64,000 bases of DNA from Salipiger mucosus DSM 16094 (GTDB lineage: Bacteria; Pseudomonadota; Alphaproteobacteria; Rhodobacterales; Rhodobacteraceae), in the NCBI RefSeq assembly GCF_000442255.1, contig NZ_KE557275.1:71232-135231 (forward strand), read 5' to 3'. Under the pieces are notes generated by a model. It made no database searches and had not been told where the DNA came from. It saw nothing but the letters and a program-made list of their open reading frames with translations. This document shows positions 41,792 through 50,024 of the stretch, one piece after another. The translations under genes were made by a program, and so were the position numbers. Each line of letters begins with the position of its first letter. The stretch's first letter is position 1.

Positions 41792-42659
41792 CCGCCGCAT
41801 CGCTCACCCGCAGACCGGCCGAGGGCAGGATATAGCTCACCCGCATCGGGCCGGTCTGCTCCCAACTCACGGTGGCCTGCCCCGGCAGCGGATCGCGGAA
41901 CCGCGGGTCCTCCAGCACGTCGCGCATCGCAGCATGGCGCCCGTCGCCGCGCGCGGGATCGAGATTGGCGTCCCCGATCAGCACGAAGCGTGCGGGCGGC
42001 GGCGCGCCCAGATCCCCGTCGAGGTAGCGCAGCCAGAGCCGCAGCTCGTCCGCGTTGCGTCGCCCGTTCCGGTCCTCGGGCCCGTCAAAGACCGGCGGCG
42101 TGGCGTGGTGGATCAGCAGCTCGACCGGGCCCGCCGCCGTCTTCACCGGCAGCGCCCAATGCCCGCTCGACGACAGGCGCTGCACCCCGGGCGCGGGATC
42201 GCTCTCGATCCGCAGGTTGCCCGGCAGGTCGGCCCAGAGCAGCGCCGAGAAATCCCGCACCGCGCCGAAGGGACGCCGCGAGAGCACCGCCATGCCGCCC
42301 TGCCCCGAGAACTCGCCGTAGCCCTGCGCGTCGCGTGGCCCGCCCAGCAGGCCGTCGCCATCGAGATCCAGGCCCGTGGGCCGGCCCGTGTTCGGCCGCA
42401 GCGCGAAGCGGTAGGGATAGGCCGCGCCCGCCGCCTCCAGCAACGCGGCCAGCCGGGTCAGCGCCACAAGCTCGCGGTCGTAGTCGATGTCGGTCAGCAC
42501 CAGCACGTCGGGGTCCACGGCGGCGATCTCCGCTACGACGGCCTCGATCTCCGCCGCCGGCTCCAGCAGGTCGCGCAGCAGCAGCCCCGGCCCGCGCCGC
42601 GACAGGTCCACATGCCAGGTGGCGAGCGTCAGGCTCTCCGCCGCCGCCGCCGTCGCCAT
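41718..42659 (-). CDS. Endonuclease/exonuclease/phosphatase family protein
   Basis: The protein belongs to the EEP fold. LTLATWHVDLS opens the domain, VLVLTDIDYD carries the expected acidic residue (Asp in place of Glu), FVLIGDANLDPARGDG is the D-x-N motif, and the end has a His in LAHRLVW. Such proteins hydrolyse phosphodiesters and are often exported. The start is uncertain. ATG 42659 gives 313 aa beginning ATAAAAE, but the hydrophobic stretch GALLVALVMATAAAA upstream in the same frame looks like the rest of a signal peptide with no ATG, GTG or TTG close by. A rare start such as CTG, or translation coupled to the gene before it, is possible. Confidence 0.72.
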   Translation of the reverse strand: MATAAAAESLTLATWHVDLSRRGPGLLLRDLLEPAAEIEAVVAEIAAVDPDVLVLTDIDYDRELVALTRLAALLEAAGAAYPYRFALRPNTGRPTGLDLDGDGLLGGPRDAQGYGEFSGQGGMAVLSRRPFGAVRDFSALLWADLPGNLRIESDPAPGVQRLSSSGHWALPVKTAAGPVELLIHHATPPVFDGPEDRNGRRNADELRLWLRYLDGDLGAPPPARFVLIGDANLDPARGDGRHAAMRDVLEDPRFRDPLPGQATVSWEQTGPMRVSYILPSAGLRVSDAAVRPVAPPLAHRLVWVTLSLPAGAP

Positions 42660-42682
42660 GACCAGCGCGACAAGAAGGGCGC

Positions 42683-43543
42683 CTAGATGGCCTGCAGGTC
42701 CGCCTGCGCGTAGGCGCGGCGCCGCTTTTCCTCGATCAGCTGAGCGATGCGCATGAGCGCCACCCCCCGCATGATCAGGCTTGCCGGCAGGAAGGCCCAT
42801 GCGCTCACCGTCCAGATCAGTGTGTGCGGCTCGGTCAGCGAGATCGGGTCGATGACCTCGGACGCCAGCTTCATCACCGCCGGGATCAGGAATGGCAGCA
42901 AAAACCCTAATGCAGTGTTAACCTGACCGTCCCGCTTGAGGCGGTAAAGCACGTCGCCCCCGGTGGTCGGATCGAAAAGCGGCAGGTTGACCCAGAAGTT
43001 GAAGGCGCCCCGCCGGATCGGCCAGTTGAGCAGGCGCACCGTGACGAAGAAGGCGATCATGGTCGCCAGCGAGATCAGGTAGGCGATGCCCGCGCTGGTG
43101 CGGATCATCGCCACGTCGGCGGCGCTCATCGCCTCCGTGCGCAGGAGCACCATCAGCCGCACCGGCGAGTAGGGAAAATCCATCGCGTGCCCCAGCACGG
43201 TGCCCGCCTGCGTCAGCGCCTGACTCAGCGCGGAGGGGTTGCTCGCACCGCGCAGGATCATCGACAGCACGAAGAGCGTGAGAAACAGCGCGAGAAACCG
43301 CATCCGGTTGAAGGGCGGCGCGTCGCGGAACTCGATGATCGAGGGATAGTCGCCCACGTATTCGACAAAGGTCAGGACGGCGGCGATCAGGGACAGCAGC
43401 AGGATCAGCTGGACGGCGTCCGGGGCGTAGCCCGGAACAAGCACCGTCGGCATTCCCATCAGCACCGCCACGAGGACAGCGCGCGTGCCGGCCTTTGCCA
43501 CCCGCTCGATCACAGATTCCGCCCTTTGGATCCGGCCGGACAC
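42683..43543 (-). CDS. Conserved multi-pass membrane protein of unknown function
   Basis: This 286-aa protein has about six to seven hydrophobic helices (for example residues 20-65, 80-100, 145-170, 215-265) and a cytoplasmic C-terminal tail with EEKRRRAYAQADLQ. I recognise no transporter or enzyme motif. It lies upstream of the endonuclease-like gene on the same strand, with the stop about 24 bases before that gene's first ATG, so the two are probably co-transcribed. Confidence 0.75.
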   Translation of the reverse strand: MSGRIQRAESVIERVAKAGTRAVLVAVLMGMPTVLVPGYAPDAVQLILLLSLIAAVLTFVEYVGDYPSIIEFRDAPPFNRMRFLALFLTLFVLSMILRGASNPSALSQALTQAGTVLGHAMDFPYSPVRLMVLLRTEAMSAADVAMIRTSAGIAYLISLATMIAFFVTVRLLNWPIRRGAFNFWVNLPLFDPTTGGDVLYRLKRDGQVNTALGFLLPFLIPAVMKLASEVIDPISLTEPHTLIWTVSAWAFLPASLIMRGVALMRIAQLIEEKRRRAYAQADLQAI

Positions 43544-43880
43544 GATTCTTCGCCGCGTCTCGATCTGCGCCGGACCTCGCCGTCTTGGCGATATGCCTCA
43601 TTATTGCCCAATTTTTGCCGCCTTCCCCCGCACCCAGCAAGCGAAGACGAAACGACAGCAGGCGATTCTGGCGCTTTCGTGGTGAGAACGGTGCGAAATT
43701 GCATCAATTGGCCTGTAGAATTGGGGTGACAGACGCGGCACCCACAAGATATTGCCGCCTCCCGAAAATTTGCTCCGGGTCGGGTTTTTCGGGTCAGGTT
43801 TGACCTACCGCATGGTCGCCGCGGCGCAACAGGCGTTGAACGGGGCCAGCGGGAGGACAGGCACGGAAACGGAGACAGAA
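43544..43880. other. 337-bp divergent intergenic region
   Basis: The stretch separates the membrane-protein gene (minus) from the CoA-transferase genes (plus) and should hold both promoters. It is less GC-rich than its surroundings, especially 43590-43770. I see no RNA gene, terminator or clear operator. The frame of the CoA-transferase A subunit stays open back to 43752, but the ATG at 43881 gives the normal family start. Confidence 0.6.
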
Positions 43881-44534
43881 ATGCAATTGGCGATTTCGAT
43901 CGAGGAAGCGGTCGAGATGATTCCGGACGGCGCGCGCGTCATGCTGTCGGGCTTCATGGGGGTCGGAACCCCGGATACGCTCGTGCGGGCGCTGGCGGCC
44001 TCGGGCAAGAAGGACCTGACGATGATCGTCAACGACGCCGCGCGCCCGCACACCGGCGTCGGCCCGCTGGTTCGCGCGCGCTGCGTGCGCAAGTTCATCG
44101 GCAGCCACATCGGCCTGAACCCCGACGTGCAGGACCAGATGCGCGAGGGCTCGCTCGAGGTCGAGCTGGTGCCGCAGGGCACCTTCGTCGAGCGCGTACG
44201 GGCGGCAGGGGTCGGCCTGGGCGGCGTGCTCACGCCCACCGGGCTCGGCACGCGCATCGCCGAGGGCAAGCAGACCGTCGAGGTCGAGGGCAGGACCTAC
44301 CTGCTCGAGCCGCCGCTGCGCGCCGACTTCGCGCTGATCGCGGCGCGGACCTGCGATTACGTGGGCAACCTGAGCTACATGCTCTCGGCCACGAACTTCA
44401 ATCCGATCATGGCGCTGGCCGGCGACGTGGTGATCGCCGAACCCGAGGAGATCGTGCCGGTCGGTGTCATCCCGCCCGACGCGGTCAAGACACCGGGCAT
44501 CATCGTGGACCATGTCATCAAGAGGGCGTCATGA
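43881..44534 (+). CDS. CoA-transferase subunit A (AtoD-like)
   Basis: This 217-aa alpha subunit of a class I CoA-transferase contains VMLSGFMGVGTPDTLVRAL near the start (the CoA-binding glycine motif) and GGVLTPTGLGT in the middle. The heteromeric pair resembles acetate/acetoacetate/butyrate CoA-transferases (AtoDA), and activation of acetoacetate or another short-chain acid is likely. The substrate cannot be fixed from sequence. The start of subunit B overlaps its stop as ATGA. Confidence 0.9.
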   Translation: MQLAISIEEAVEMIPDGARVMLSGFMGVGTPDTLVRALAASGKKDLTMIVNDAARPHTGVGPLVRARCVRKFIGSHIGLNPDVQDQMREGSLEVELVPQGTFVERVRAAGVGLGGVLTPTGLGTRIAEGKQTVEVEGRTYLLEPPLRADFALIAARTCDYVGNLSYMLSATNFNPIMALAGDVVIAEPEEIVPVGVIPPDAVKTPGIIVDHVIKRAS

Positions 44535-45220
44535 AGGACATTCTGGATTTCACCGAAATGGACCCCAAGGAAATCATCGCGCGGCGCGTCTCGCTCGAGA
44601 TCCGGCCCAAGTCGCTGGTCAACCTCGGCATCGGCATCCCCACGCTGGTCTCGGACCACCTCGACGAGAGCATGGGCGTCTTCTTCCAGTCCGAGAACGG
44701 CGTGGTCGGCCTGGGCCACCGCCCGCCCGAGGGCATGACCGACCGTCACCTGACCGACGCGGGCGGCACCACGGTCTCCGCGGTGCCGGGGGCCTCGATC
44801 ATCGACTCGGCCTTTTCCTTCGGGCTCATCCGCGGCGGGCACCTCGACCTGACCGTGCTGGGCGGGCTGCAGGTGGACGCACGGGGGCACCTCGCGAACT
44901 GGATGATCCCGGGCGAATTCGTGCCGGGCATGGGCGGCGCCATGGACCTCGTGACCGGCGCCAGGAAGGTCATCGTCGCCATGATGCACACCGCCAAGGG
45001 CCGCTCCAAGATCGTGCCGGCCTGCGACCTGCCGGTGACCTCGCAGCGGCGGGTGGACCTGATCGTGACGGAACTTGGCGTGATGCAGCCTCGCGACGAC
45101 GGCCTCCACCTGCTCGAGACCGGCCCCGGCGTGACCGTCGAGCAGGTCCAGGCCGCGACCACCGCCGAACTGATCGTAACCGGCACGGTGCCGGAGATGG
45201 ACCTGTCGCGAACGATCTGA
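44531..45220 (+). CDS. CoA-transferase subunit B (AtoA-like)
   Basis: This 229-aa beta subunit carries the catalytic glutamate in QSENGVVG (about residues 52-59), which forms the thioester intermediate. LVNLGIGIPTLVSDHL precedes it and GGHLDLTVLGGLQVD follows. It forms the enzyme with the subunit encoded just before it, coupled by a 4-base overlap. The pair could link to PHB or leucine breakdown, but no neighbour proves this. Confidence 0.92.
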   Translation: MKDILDFTEMDPKEIIARRVSLEIRPKSLVNLGIGIPTLVSDHLDESMGVFFQSENGVVGLGHRPPEGMTDRHLTDAGGTTVSAVPGASIIDSAFSFGLIRGGHLDLTVLGGLQVDARGHLANWMIPGEFVPGMGGAMDLVTGARKVIVAMMHTAKGRSKIVPACDLPVTSQRRVDLIVTELGVMQPRDDGLHLLETGPGVTVEQVQAATTAELIVTGTVPEMDLSRTI

Positions 45221-45249
45221 AATGCTCGGATTGCCGCGCGGCGATCCGG

Positions 45250-45362
45250 ACGGGCGGGGGCTCCGCCCCCGTCTCCCTGCGGGAGACGACCCCGCGGCCC
45301 GTACCGGCACCTGCGCACCGGACCCGCCACGCGAGCATCTTCTGGCTTCAAATATCCCCGCC
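45250..45362. repeat. Hairpin cluster and dispersed repeat downstream of the CoA-transferase genes
   Basis: Two perfect hairpins follow each other: CGGGGGC-TCC-GCCCCCG at 45255-45271 and GTCTCCC-TGC-GGGAGAC at 45271-45287 (they share one base). The dispersed unit GCATCTTCTGGCTTCAAATA at 45335 follows, the second copy of the element at 23558. The area lies between convergent transcripts (CoA-transferase and leuD). The rest of 45221-45442 shows only GC-rich inverted repeats without T-runs. Confidence 0.7.
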
Positions 45363-45442
45363 GGAGGCAGCCCGAACCATCGCGTTCCGCCTGACCGGCG
45401 CCGGAGGCGGGCGGCACCGATGCACCGCCCGCAGATGCGTCC

Positions 45443-46048
45443 TCAGACCCAGGGACGGGCCTGGGCAGCGTCCGCCTCGAAGCTGTCGATGGCCGTAACC
45501 TTCTCCATGGTGAGGCCGATGTCGTCGAGCCCCTCCATCAGGCAGTGCTTCTTGAAGGCATCGATCTCGAAGGAGAACGCCTCGCCGTCGGAAGTCGTCA
45601 CCACCTGGTTCTCGAGATCCACGGTCATCCGTGCGTTCGAGCCCTTCTCGGCATCCTTCATCAGCACGTCCACCGCCTCCTGCGGCAGCGCGATCGGCAG
45701 CAGGCCGTTCTTGAAGCAGTTGTTGTAGAAGATGTCCGCGAAGGAGGTCGAGATGATCGCCCGGATGCCGAAGTCGGCCAGGGCCCAGGGCGCGTGCTCG
45801 CGCGAGGAGCCGCAGCCGAAGTTGGCGCCCGCCACGAGGATCTGCGCATCGCGGTACTGCGGCTTGTTCAGCACGAAGTCCGGCACCTCGTTGCCGTCAT
45901 CGTCATAGCGCATCTCGTCGAAGGCGTGCACGCCGAGGCCGGTGCGCTTGATCGTCTTCAGGAACTGCTTGGGGATGATCATGTCGGTGTCGATGTTCAC
46001 CAGCGGCATCGGCGCCGCCACCCCGGTCAGCTTTTCGAACTTTTCCAT
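45443..46048 (-). CDS. leuD: 3-isopropylmalate dehydratase small subunit
   Basis: This 201-aa subunit completes isopropylmalate isomerase with Leu[20 protein letters not shown] at the start and [17 protein letters not shown] in the middle are the swivelling-domain signatures. The length fits the bacterial 200-aa type. It follows leuC with 12 bases between. Confidence 0.97.
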   Translation of the reverse strand: MEKFEKLTGVAAPMPLVNIDTDMIIPKQFLKTIKRTGLGVHAFDEMRYDDDGNEVPDFVLNKPQYRDAQILVAGANFGCGSSREHAPWALADFGIRAIISTSFADIFYNNCFKNGLLPIALPQEAVDVLMKDAEKGSNARMTVDLENQVVTTSDGEAFSFEIDAFKKHCLMEGLDDIGLTMEKVTAIDSFEADAAQARPWV

Positions 46049-46060
46049 TGCCGGGACTCC

Positions 46061-47485
46061 TCAGGCAGGCTCGTTTTCGGTCATCAGTTCACGCACGTCG
46101 GTCAGCCGTCCGGTGACCGCCGCCGCCGCCGCCATGGCCGGCGACATCAGGTGCGTGCGTCCGCCGCGGCCCTGGCGACCCTCGAAGTTGCGGTTCGAAG
46201 TGGCCGCGCAGCGCTCGCCCGGGGCCAGCTGGTCGGGGTTCATCGCGAGGCACATGGAGCAGCCCGCGAGGCGCCACTCGAAGCCCGCCTCGGTGAAGAT
46301 ATCGGCAAGGCCCTCTTCCTCGGCCTGCGCGCGCACGAGGCCGGAGCCCGGCACGATCATGGCGCGAATGCCGTCCTTGACCTTGCGGCCCTTCAGAACT
46401 TCGGCCGCGGCGCGCAGGTCCTCGATCCGGCCGTTGGTGCAGGAACCGATGAAGACGGTATCGATCTCGATCTCGTCGAGCGGTGTGCCCGGCGTCAGGT
46501 CCATGTAGGTGAGCGCGCGCTTGGCCGCCTCGACCTTGCCGCCCGAGAAATCCTCGGCGGCGGGAACCTTGGCAGTGATCGGCAGCGCGTCCTCGGGCGA
46601 GGTGCCCCAGGTCACGGTCGGCGCGATGTCCTCGCCGCGGATGGTCACGACCTTGTCCCAGTAGGCGTCCTCGTCCGAGTGCAGCGTCTTCCACCAGGCC
46701 AGCGCGGCCTCCCACTGGGCGCCCTTCGGCGCGTGAGTGCGGCCCTTGACGTAGTCGAAGGTCTTCTCGTCGGGCGCGATCAGGCCTGCGCGGGCGCCGC
46801 CCTCGATGGCCATGTTGCAGATCGTCATGCGGCCCTCCATCGAGAGCTCGCGGATCGCGTCGCCGCAGTACTCGATGACGTAGCCGGTGCCGCCGGCAGT
46901 GCCGGTGTGGCCGATGATCGTCAGCACCACATCCTTGGCGGTGACGCCCGGCGCGAGGCTGCCGGTGATCTCGACCTTCATGTTCTTGGACTTGGACTGG
47001 ATCAGCGTCTGCGTGGCCAGCACGTGCTCGACCTCGGAGGTGCCGATGCCATGCGCCAGCGCGCCGAAGGCGCCATGCGTCGCGGTGTGGCTGTCGCCGC
47101 AGACCACGGTCATGCCGGGCAGCGTCCAGCCGTTCTCGGGACCGACGATGTGCACGATGCCCTGCCGGATGTCCGACACCGGGTAGTAGTTCACGCCGAA
47201 GTCGCGCGCGTTCTTGTCGAGTGCCTCGACCTGAATGCGGCTGTCCTCGGGCATCTGGTCGGGGTTCTCGCGGCCCAGGGTGGTCGGCACGTTGTGGTCG
47301 GGCACGGCGATGGTGCGCTGCGGAGCGCGCACCTGGCGGTTCGCGAGGCGCAGCCCCTCGAAGGCCTGGGGCGAGGTCACCTCGTGCACGAGGTGACGGT
47401 CGATGTAGAGCAGGCTGGTGCCGTCATCGTCCGCGTGGACGACGTGGGCATCCCAGATCTTGTCGTAGAGTGTCTTGCCGGACAT
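46061..47485 (-). CDS. leuC: 3-isopropylmalate dehydratase large subunit
   Basis: This 474-aa aconitase-family subunit holds the [4Fe-4S] cluster through the Cys in FIGSCTNGR and the C-x2-C of [43 protein letters not shown] is typical of LeuC. It isomerises 2- to 3-isopropylmalate. The start at 47485 follows GGAGGA. The leader upstream contains a sigma-70 type promoter with a 28-codon ORF starting at the predicted transcript start. Confidence 0.97.
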   Translation of the reverse strand: MSGKTLYDKIWDAHVVHADDDGTSLLYIDRHLVHEVTSPQAFEGLRLANRQVRAPQRTIAVPDHNVPTTLGRENPDQMPEDSRIQVEALDKNARDFGVNYYPVSDIRQGIVHIVGPENGWTLPGMTVVCGDSHTATHGAFGALAHGIGTSEVEHVLATQTLIQSKSKNMKVEITGSLAPGVTAKDVVLTIIGHTGTAGGTGYVIEYCGDAIRELSMEGRMTICNMAIEGGARAGLIAPDEKTFDYVKGRTHAPKGAQWEAALAWWKTLHSDEDAYWDKVVTIRGEDIAPTVTWGTSPEDALPITAKVPAAEDFSGGKVEAAKRALTYMDLTPGTPLDEIEIDTVFIGSCTNGRIEDLRAAAEVLKGRKVKDGIRAMIVPGSGLVRAQAEEEGLADIFTEAGFEWRLAGCSMCLAMNPDQLAPGERCAATSNRNFEGRQGRGGRTHLMSPAMAAAAAVTGRLTDVRELMTENEPA

Positions 47486-47562
47486 GGGTGTCCTCCGGAT
47501 ATCGTCTGGCTTTGGCTGGGCGCGGGTCATCCGCCCGCGCCGCATGGCGGGCTCGGGCAGGA

Positions 47563-47649
47563 TTATAGGCGCGCCAGCACCGTCCGGGTGGCGCCGTGGA
47601 ACCGTTCGCGCAGACGCGCGCGGTCGCCCATGTCTACAAAGCGATCCAT
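47563..47649 (-). CDS. Possible leaderless 28-aa leader ORF before leuC
   Basis: The ATG (47649) lies 7 bases after a good -10 box (TATATC at 47662-47657), which is where transcription should begin, so the mRNA would start at or next to the AUG. The frame has 28 codons, seven of them Arg and three Leu, and ends in TAA inside a TATAAT-like sequence. It is not rich in leucine, so classic leucine attenuation is not supported. A GGCGCGGG/CCCGCGCC hairpin without T-run lies between it and leuC. It may be a real leader peptide or a chance frame. Confidence 0.35.
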   Translation of the reverse strand: MDRFVDMGDRARLRERFHGATRTVLARL

Positions 47650-47656
47650 CGCGCGG

Positions 47657-47685
47657 GATATACAGCCTCGCCCCGAGTCTATCAA
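47657..47685 (-). promoter_or_regulatory. Sigma-70 type promoter upstream of leuC
   Basis: On the minus strand TTGATA (47685-47680) and TATATC (47662-47657) are separated by exactly 17 bases. A second -10-like TATAAT occurs at 47567-47562, but no good -35 precedes it. The promoter lies 28 bases after the arfB stop, so leuCD has its own transcription start. Confidence 0.65.
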
Positions 47686-47712
47686 GCCCGGCGGACTGCC
47701 CACGCGGGCCGC

Positions 47713-48135
47713 TCAGCCGTCGGGATCGACCCGGCCGCGCAGGGCCTTCTTCTGGCCGGTGGCCTTCTTCGACTCCAGCCGGCGGCGCTTGGAGCCCAGC
47801 GTCGGGCGTGTCGGGATGCGCCGCTTGGGCTTTTCCAGCGCCTTGCGGATCAGCTCGGCCAGCCGGTCGCGGGCGATCTCGCGGTTGCGGGCCTGGCTGC
47901 GGGTCTCGTCGACCTGCAGCACCAGCGCGCCCTCGGTCGTCCAGCGCCGGCCGGCGAGCTTGCGCAGGCGCGTCTTGACCGGCTGCGGCAGGTTCGGCGA
48001 CCGCGCCGCCTCGAACCGCAACTCGACCGCCGAGGCGACCTTGTTCACGTTCTGCCCGCCGGGCCCGGAGGCGCGGACGAACTGCTCGGTGAGTTCCCAG
48101 TCCTCGATCTGGATGCGGTCGGTGATCTTCAGCAT
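47713..48135 (-). CDS. arfB: Alternative ribosome-rescue factor ArfB (peptidyl-tRNA hydrolase YaeJ)
   Basis: This 140-aa release-factor-like protein frees ribosomes stalled at mRNA ends. The catalytic GGQ is at residues 26-28 ([15 protein letters not shown]), and the C-terminal tail is rich in Lys and Arg ([13 protein letters not shown]), which enters the mRNA channel. There is no stop-codon-recognition domain, which separates it from RF1/RF2. A terminator-like hairpin and a short ORF lie directly upstream, so expression may be controlled by attenuation. Confidence 0.93.
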   Translation of the reverse strand: MLKITDRIQIEDWELTEQFVRASGPGGQNVNKVASAVELRFEAARSPNLPQPVKTRLRKLAGRRWTTEGALVLQVDETRSQARNREIARDRLAELIRKALEKPKRRIPTRPTLGSKRRRLESKKATGQKKALRGRVDPDG

Positions 48136-48169
48136 GAAACAGTCATACAGCACAGGCCGGGACAAATGA

Positions 48170-48201
48170 AATGGGCCGCCCGGCCTGTCGGGCGACCCAT
48201 T
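48170..48201 (-). terminator. Terminator-like hairpin just upstream of arfB
   Basis: On the minus strand AATGGGTCGCCCG (48201-48189) pairs with CGGGCGGCCCATT (48182-48170) through 13 pairs including one G-T, with a 6-base loop. A T-rich tail (TCATTTG) follows. It ends 35 bases before the arfB ATG. It would stop transcripts carrying the 18-codon ORF before arfB. Confidence 0.7.
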
Positions 48202-48267
48202 CGAGATCAAGGAGGCGTGCCGGTTAGGCAGAGGCCAACCCGTGTTTCCGGTTCACCAGGGGCTGCC

Positions 48268-48324
48268 CTAGTGCCAGTCCCTCCGAGCTGTTCCGACACC
48301 TCTCTCCAATGTTTCTCTAGACAC
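48268..48324 (-). CDS. 18-aa ORF with ribosome binding site matching the 16S 3' end
   Basis: The GTG start (48324) is preceded by GAAAGGAGGTGATCCAG (48340-48324), complementary to the 3' end of 16S rRNA over 17 bases. GGAGG is spaced 7 bases from the GTG, the ideal distance. The peptide would be MSRETLERGVGTARRDWH, basic, with no known family. After the stop, a GGCAG/CTGCC stem encloses a smaller hairpin. A CGCCTCCTT segment (48217-48209) can pair with AAGGAGGTG of the ribosome binding site, and the terminator at 48170-48201 follows. I do not recognise this element. It lies between the queuosine-transporter gene and arfB. Confidence 0.5.
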   Translation of the reverse strand: MSRETLERGVGTARRDWH

Positions 48325-48405
48325 TGGATCACCTCCTTTCAGCTGTTGAAAAACGCAGGTCCAGCCTTGCACGGGTGCCGGCTTTCGCAAAGCGTTTTCT
48401 GCAGG

Positions 48406-49047
48406 TCAGGCGGTGGCGGGCCGACCGGTCGCCTTGGAAACGATCATCCGGAAGGGAATGAGCGCGATCAGCGCCAGCGCGAGCTTCACCATCCAGTCCG
48501 CGACGGCCAGCGAGACCCAGAGCGGCACCATCGGCCCGGCCCCCAGAAGCGGCAGCGGCTCGTTGGCCCAGGACACGTCGTTGCCCGGCTCGATGAAGCT
48601 CAGGCCGGCGGAAAAGGCCACGGTGAAGAAGATCGCGGTGTCGAGCGAGGAGCCGATCAGCGTCGAGGCCAGCGGCGCGCGCCACCAGCGGCCCTCGCGC
48701 AGGCGGTCGAAGACCGCGACGTCCATCATCTGCGCCACGAGGAAGGCGGCGCCCGAGCCGATGGCGATGCGCAGCGTGACCGCCGGGTAGGTGAAGCCGT
48801 CGCCCTGCAGCATGATCTGCGTGCCGATCAGCGAGCAGATGACGCCCACGATGAAGCCGGCGAAGACGACCTTGCGCGCGGCCTGCACGCCGTAGAGGCG
48901 GTTCATCAGGTCGGTGACGAGGAAGGCGAGCGGATAGGTGAAGGCGCCCCATGTCAGCCACTGGCCGAACAGGAACTGGACGAGGATGTTCGAGGCCAGC
49001 ACGATGGCGGCCATGGCAGCGATGCCGGGAAGATGTGCGCGTGTCAT
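48406..49047 (-). CDS. Queuosine precursor transporter (YhhQ/DUF165 family)
   Basis: This 213-aa inner-membrane protein has about six helices and the YhhQ family pattern (LVTDLMNRLYG near residue 45, FLVAQMMDVAVFDRLR near residue 105, SSLDTAIFF near residue 135). The family imports preQ0/preQ1 for queuosine in tRNA. No preQ1 riboswitch is recognisable in the 68 bases upstream. The 82-base gap to the 18-codon ORF downstream has a short GCTTT/AAAGC stem but no clear terminator. Confidence 0.88.
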   Translation of the reverse strand: MTRAHLPGIAAMAAIVLASNILVQFLFGQWLTWGAFTYPLAFLVTDLMNRLYGVQAARKVVFAGFIVGVICSLIGTQIMLQGDGFTYPAVTLRIAIGSGAAFLVAQMMDVAVFDRLREGRWWRAPLASTLIGSSLDTAIFFTVAFSAGLSFIEPGNDVSWANEPLPLLGAGPMVPLWVSLAVADWMVKLALALIALIPFRMIVSKATGRPATA

Positions 49048-49115
49048 GAATCTCTGACCCGTTTTGACAAGGTTGCGGGGACTTGGTCCGCCACCGCGGC
49101 GGACAACCGGGGCCT

Positions 49116-50024
49116 CTAAGGCCTCGGGGGCGCTGACGCAAGCGATTCCGGCAGGCTGTACTCGACGATCTCGCTGCGCTGCAGGGCGCTGAAGTTGTCG
49201 TCGGCCACCATCGTCAGGCGGATCGCGCCGCTCTCGTCGCGCCAGACCGACAGGCCCTCGAGGTTGCCGTGCCTGAAGGACGCGGTCTCGAGCAACTGCT
49301 CCTCAGCGACGATCCGGTCCGCGTCCAGCGTGAAGCGCCGCACCCGGCTGCGGAAGGAATAGCCGGTGAAGTTGCGCTCCAGCAGATAGAGCCGCCCGTC
49401 AGGTCCGAAATCGGCGCCCACCGGCAGGAAGGGCCCGCGGCGCGGGATGTCGAAGGGCTGATCCCAGTGCCGCGCGTCCAGCCGCCAGACCGGGAACGGC
49501 CGGTCCATCTGGCCCGAGCGTTCGGGCAGCGTGTAGAGCCGGCCCTGCCCGTCGATGGCCAGCGCCTCGGGGCCGGCGTTGCGCTCGAATGTCTTGAAGG
49601 CGTCGGGGCGCGGCAGGCGCGCCGCCTTGTCGGGCGTGACATAGGCCCAGACCCGCGCGACCCCCTCGAAGGAGACGAAGAGCCGCCCGTCAGCGCGCTG
49701 CGCCAACCCTTCGGCGTCGCCGACCTTGCGGGCCATGCGCCCACCGTCCGGACCCGGCAGCATCTCCAGTGGGCCGGTCTCGATGCTGGTCAGGCGCCCG
49801 CCCTCGCGGATGAAGCGCCCCGAGACAATCATCGCGCGGTCGCTGATGGCGGTGAAGGTGCTGCCGTCCTCCGAGACCTCGAGCCCCGAGAACCCGCCGA
49901 AGCCGGGTTCGTCCGAAGTCCATGTCAGGCGACCGGCAAAACGCGCTGTCTCGGCCCCGAGCGGGGCCGAGAACGCGAGCACTGCCAGGGCCGCCGCTAC
50001 TGCGCGGCGATGACGGTGGCGCAT
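49116..50024 (-). CDS. Esterase-like-activity-of-phytase family protein
   Basis: This 302-aa exported protein has a Sec signal (RRAVAAALAVLAFSAPLGAE) and a beta-propeller-like domain of the PF13449 family (GGFSGLEVSEDGSTFTAISDRA, KVGDAEGLAQRADGRLFVSFEG, FRHGNLEGLSVWRDE). Related proteins show phosphoesterase or esterase activity; the natural substrate is not known. It overlaps the mepA gene by 28 bases and appears to be the last gene of an operon with the MFS gene and mepA. Confidence 0.87.
   Translation of the reverse strand: MRHRHRRAVAAALAVLAFSAPLGAETARFAGRLTWTSDEPGFGGFSGLEVSEDGSTFTAISDRAMIVSGRFIREGGRLTSIETGPLEMLPGPDGGRMARKVGDAEGLAQRADGRLFVSFEGVARVWAYVTPDKAARLPRPDAFKTFERNAGPEALAIDGQGRLYTLPERSGQMDRPFPVWRLDARHWDQPFDIPRRGPFLPVGADFGPDGRLYLLERNFTGYSFRSRVRRFTLDADRIVAEEQLLETASFRHGNLEGLSVWRDESGAIRLTMVADDNFSALQRSEIVEYSLPESLASAPPRP

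Noticed and set aside
48324-48340. Remnant of a 16S rRNA gene
   Set aside because: Only the last 17 bases match on the plus strand; flanking bases are not rRNA. A ribosome binding site on the minus strand explains it better.
49048-49115. preQ1 riboswitch before the queuosine transporter
   Set aside because: The 68 bases do not show the short stem with A-rich tail and a ribosome binding site that defines preQ1-I.
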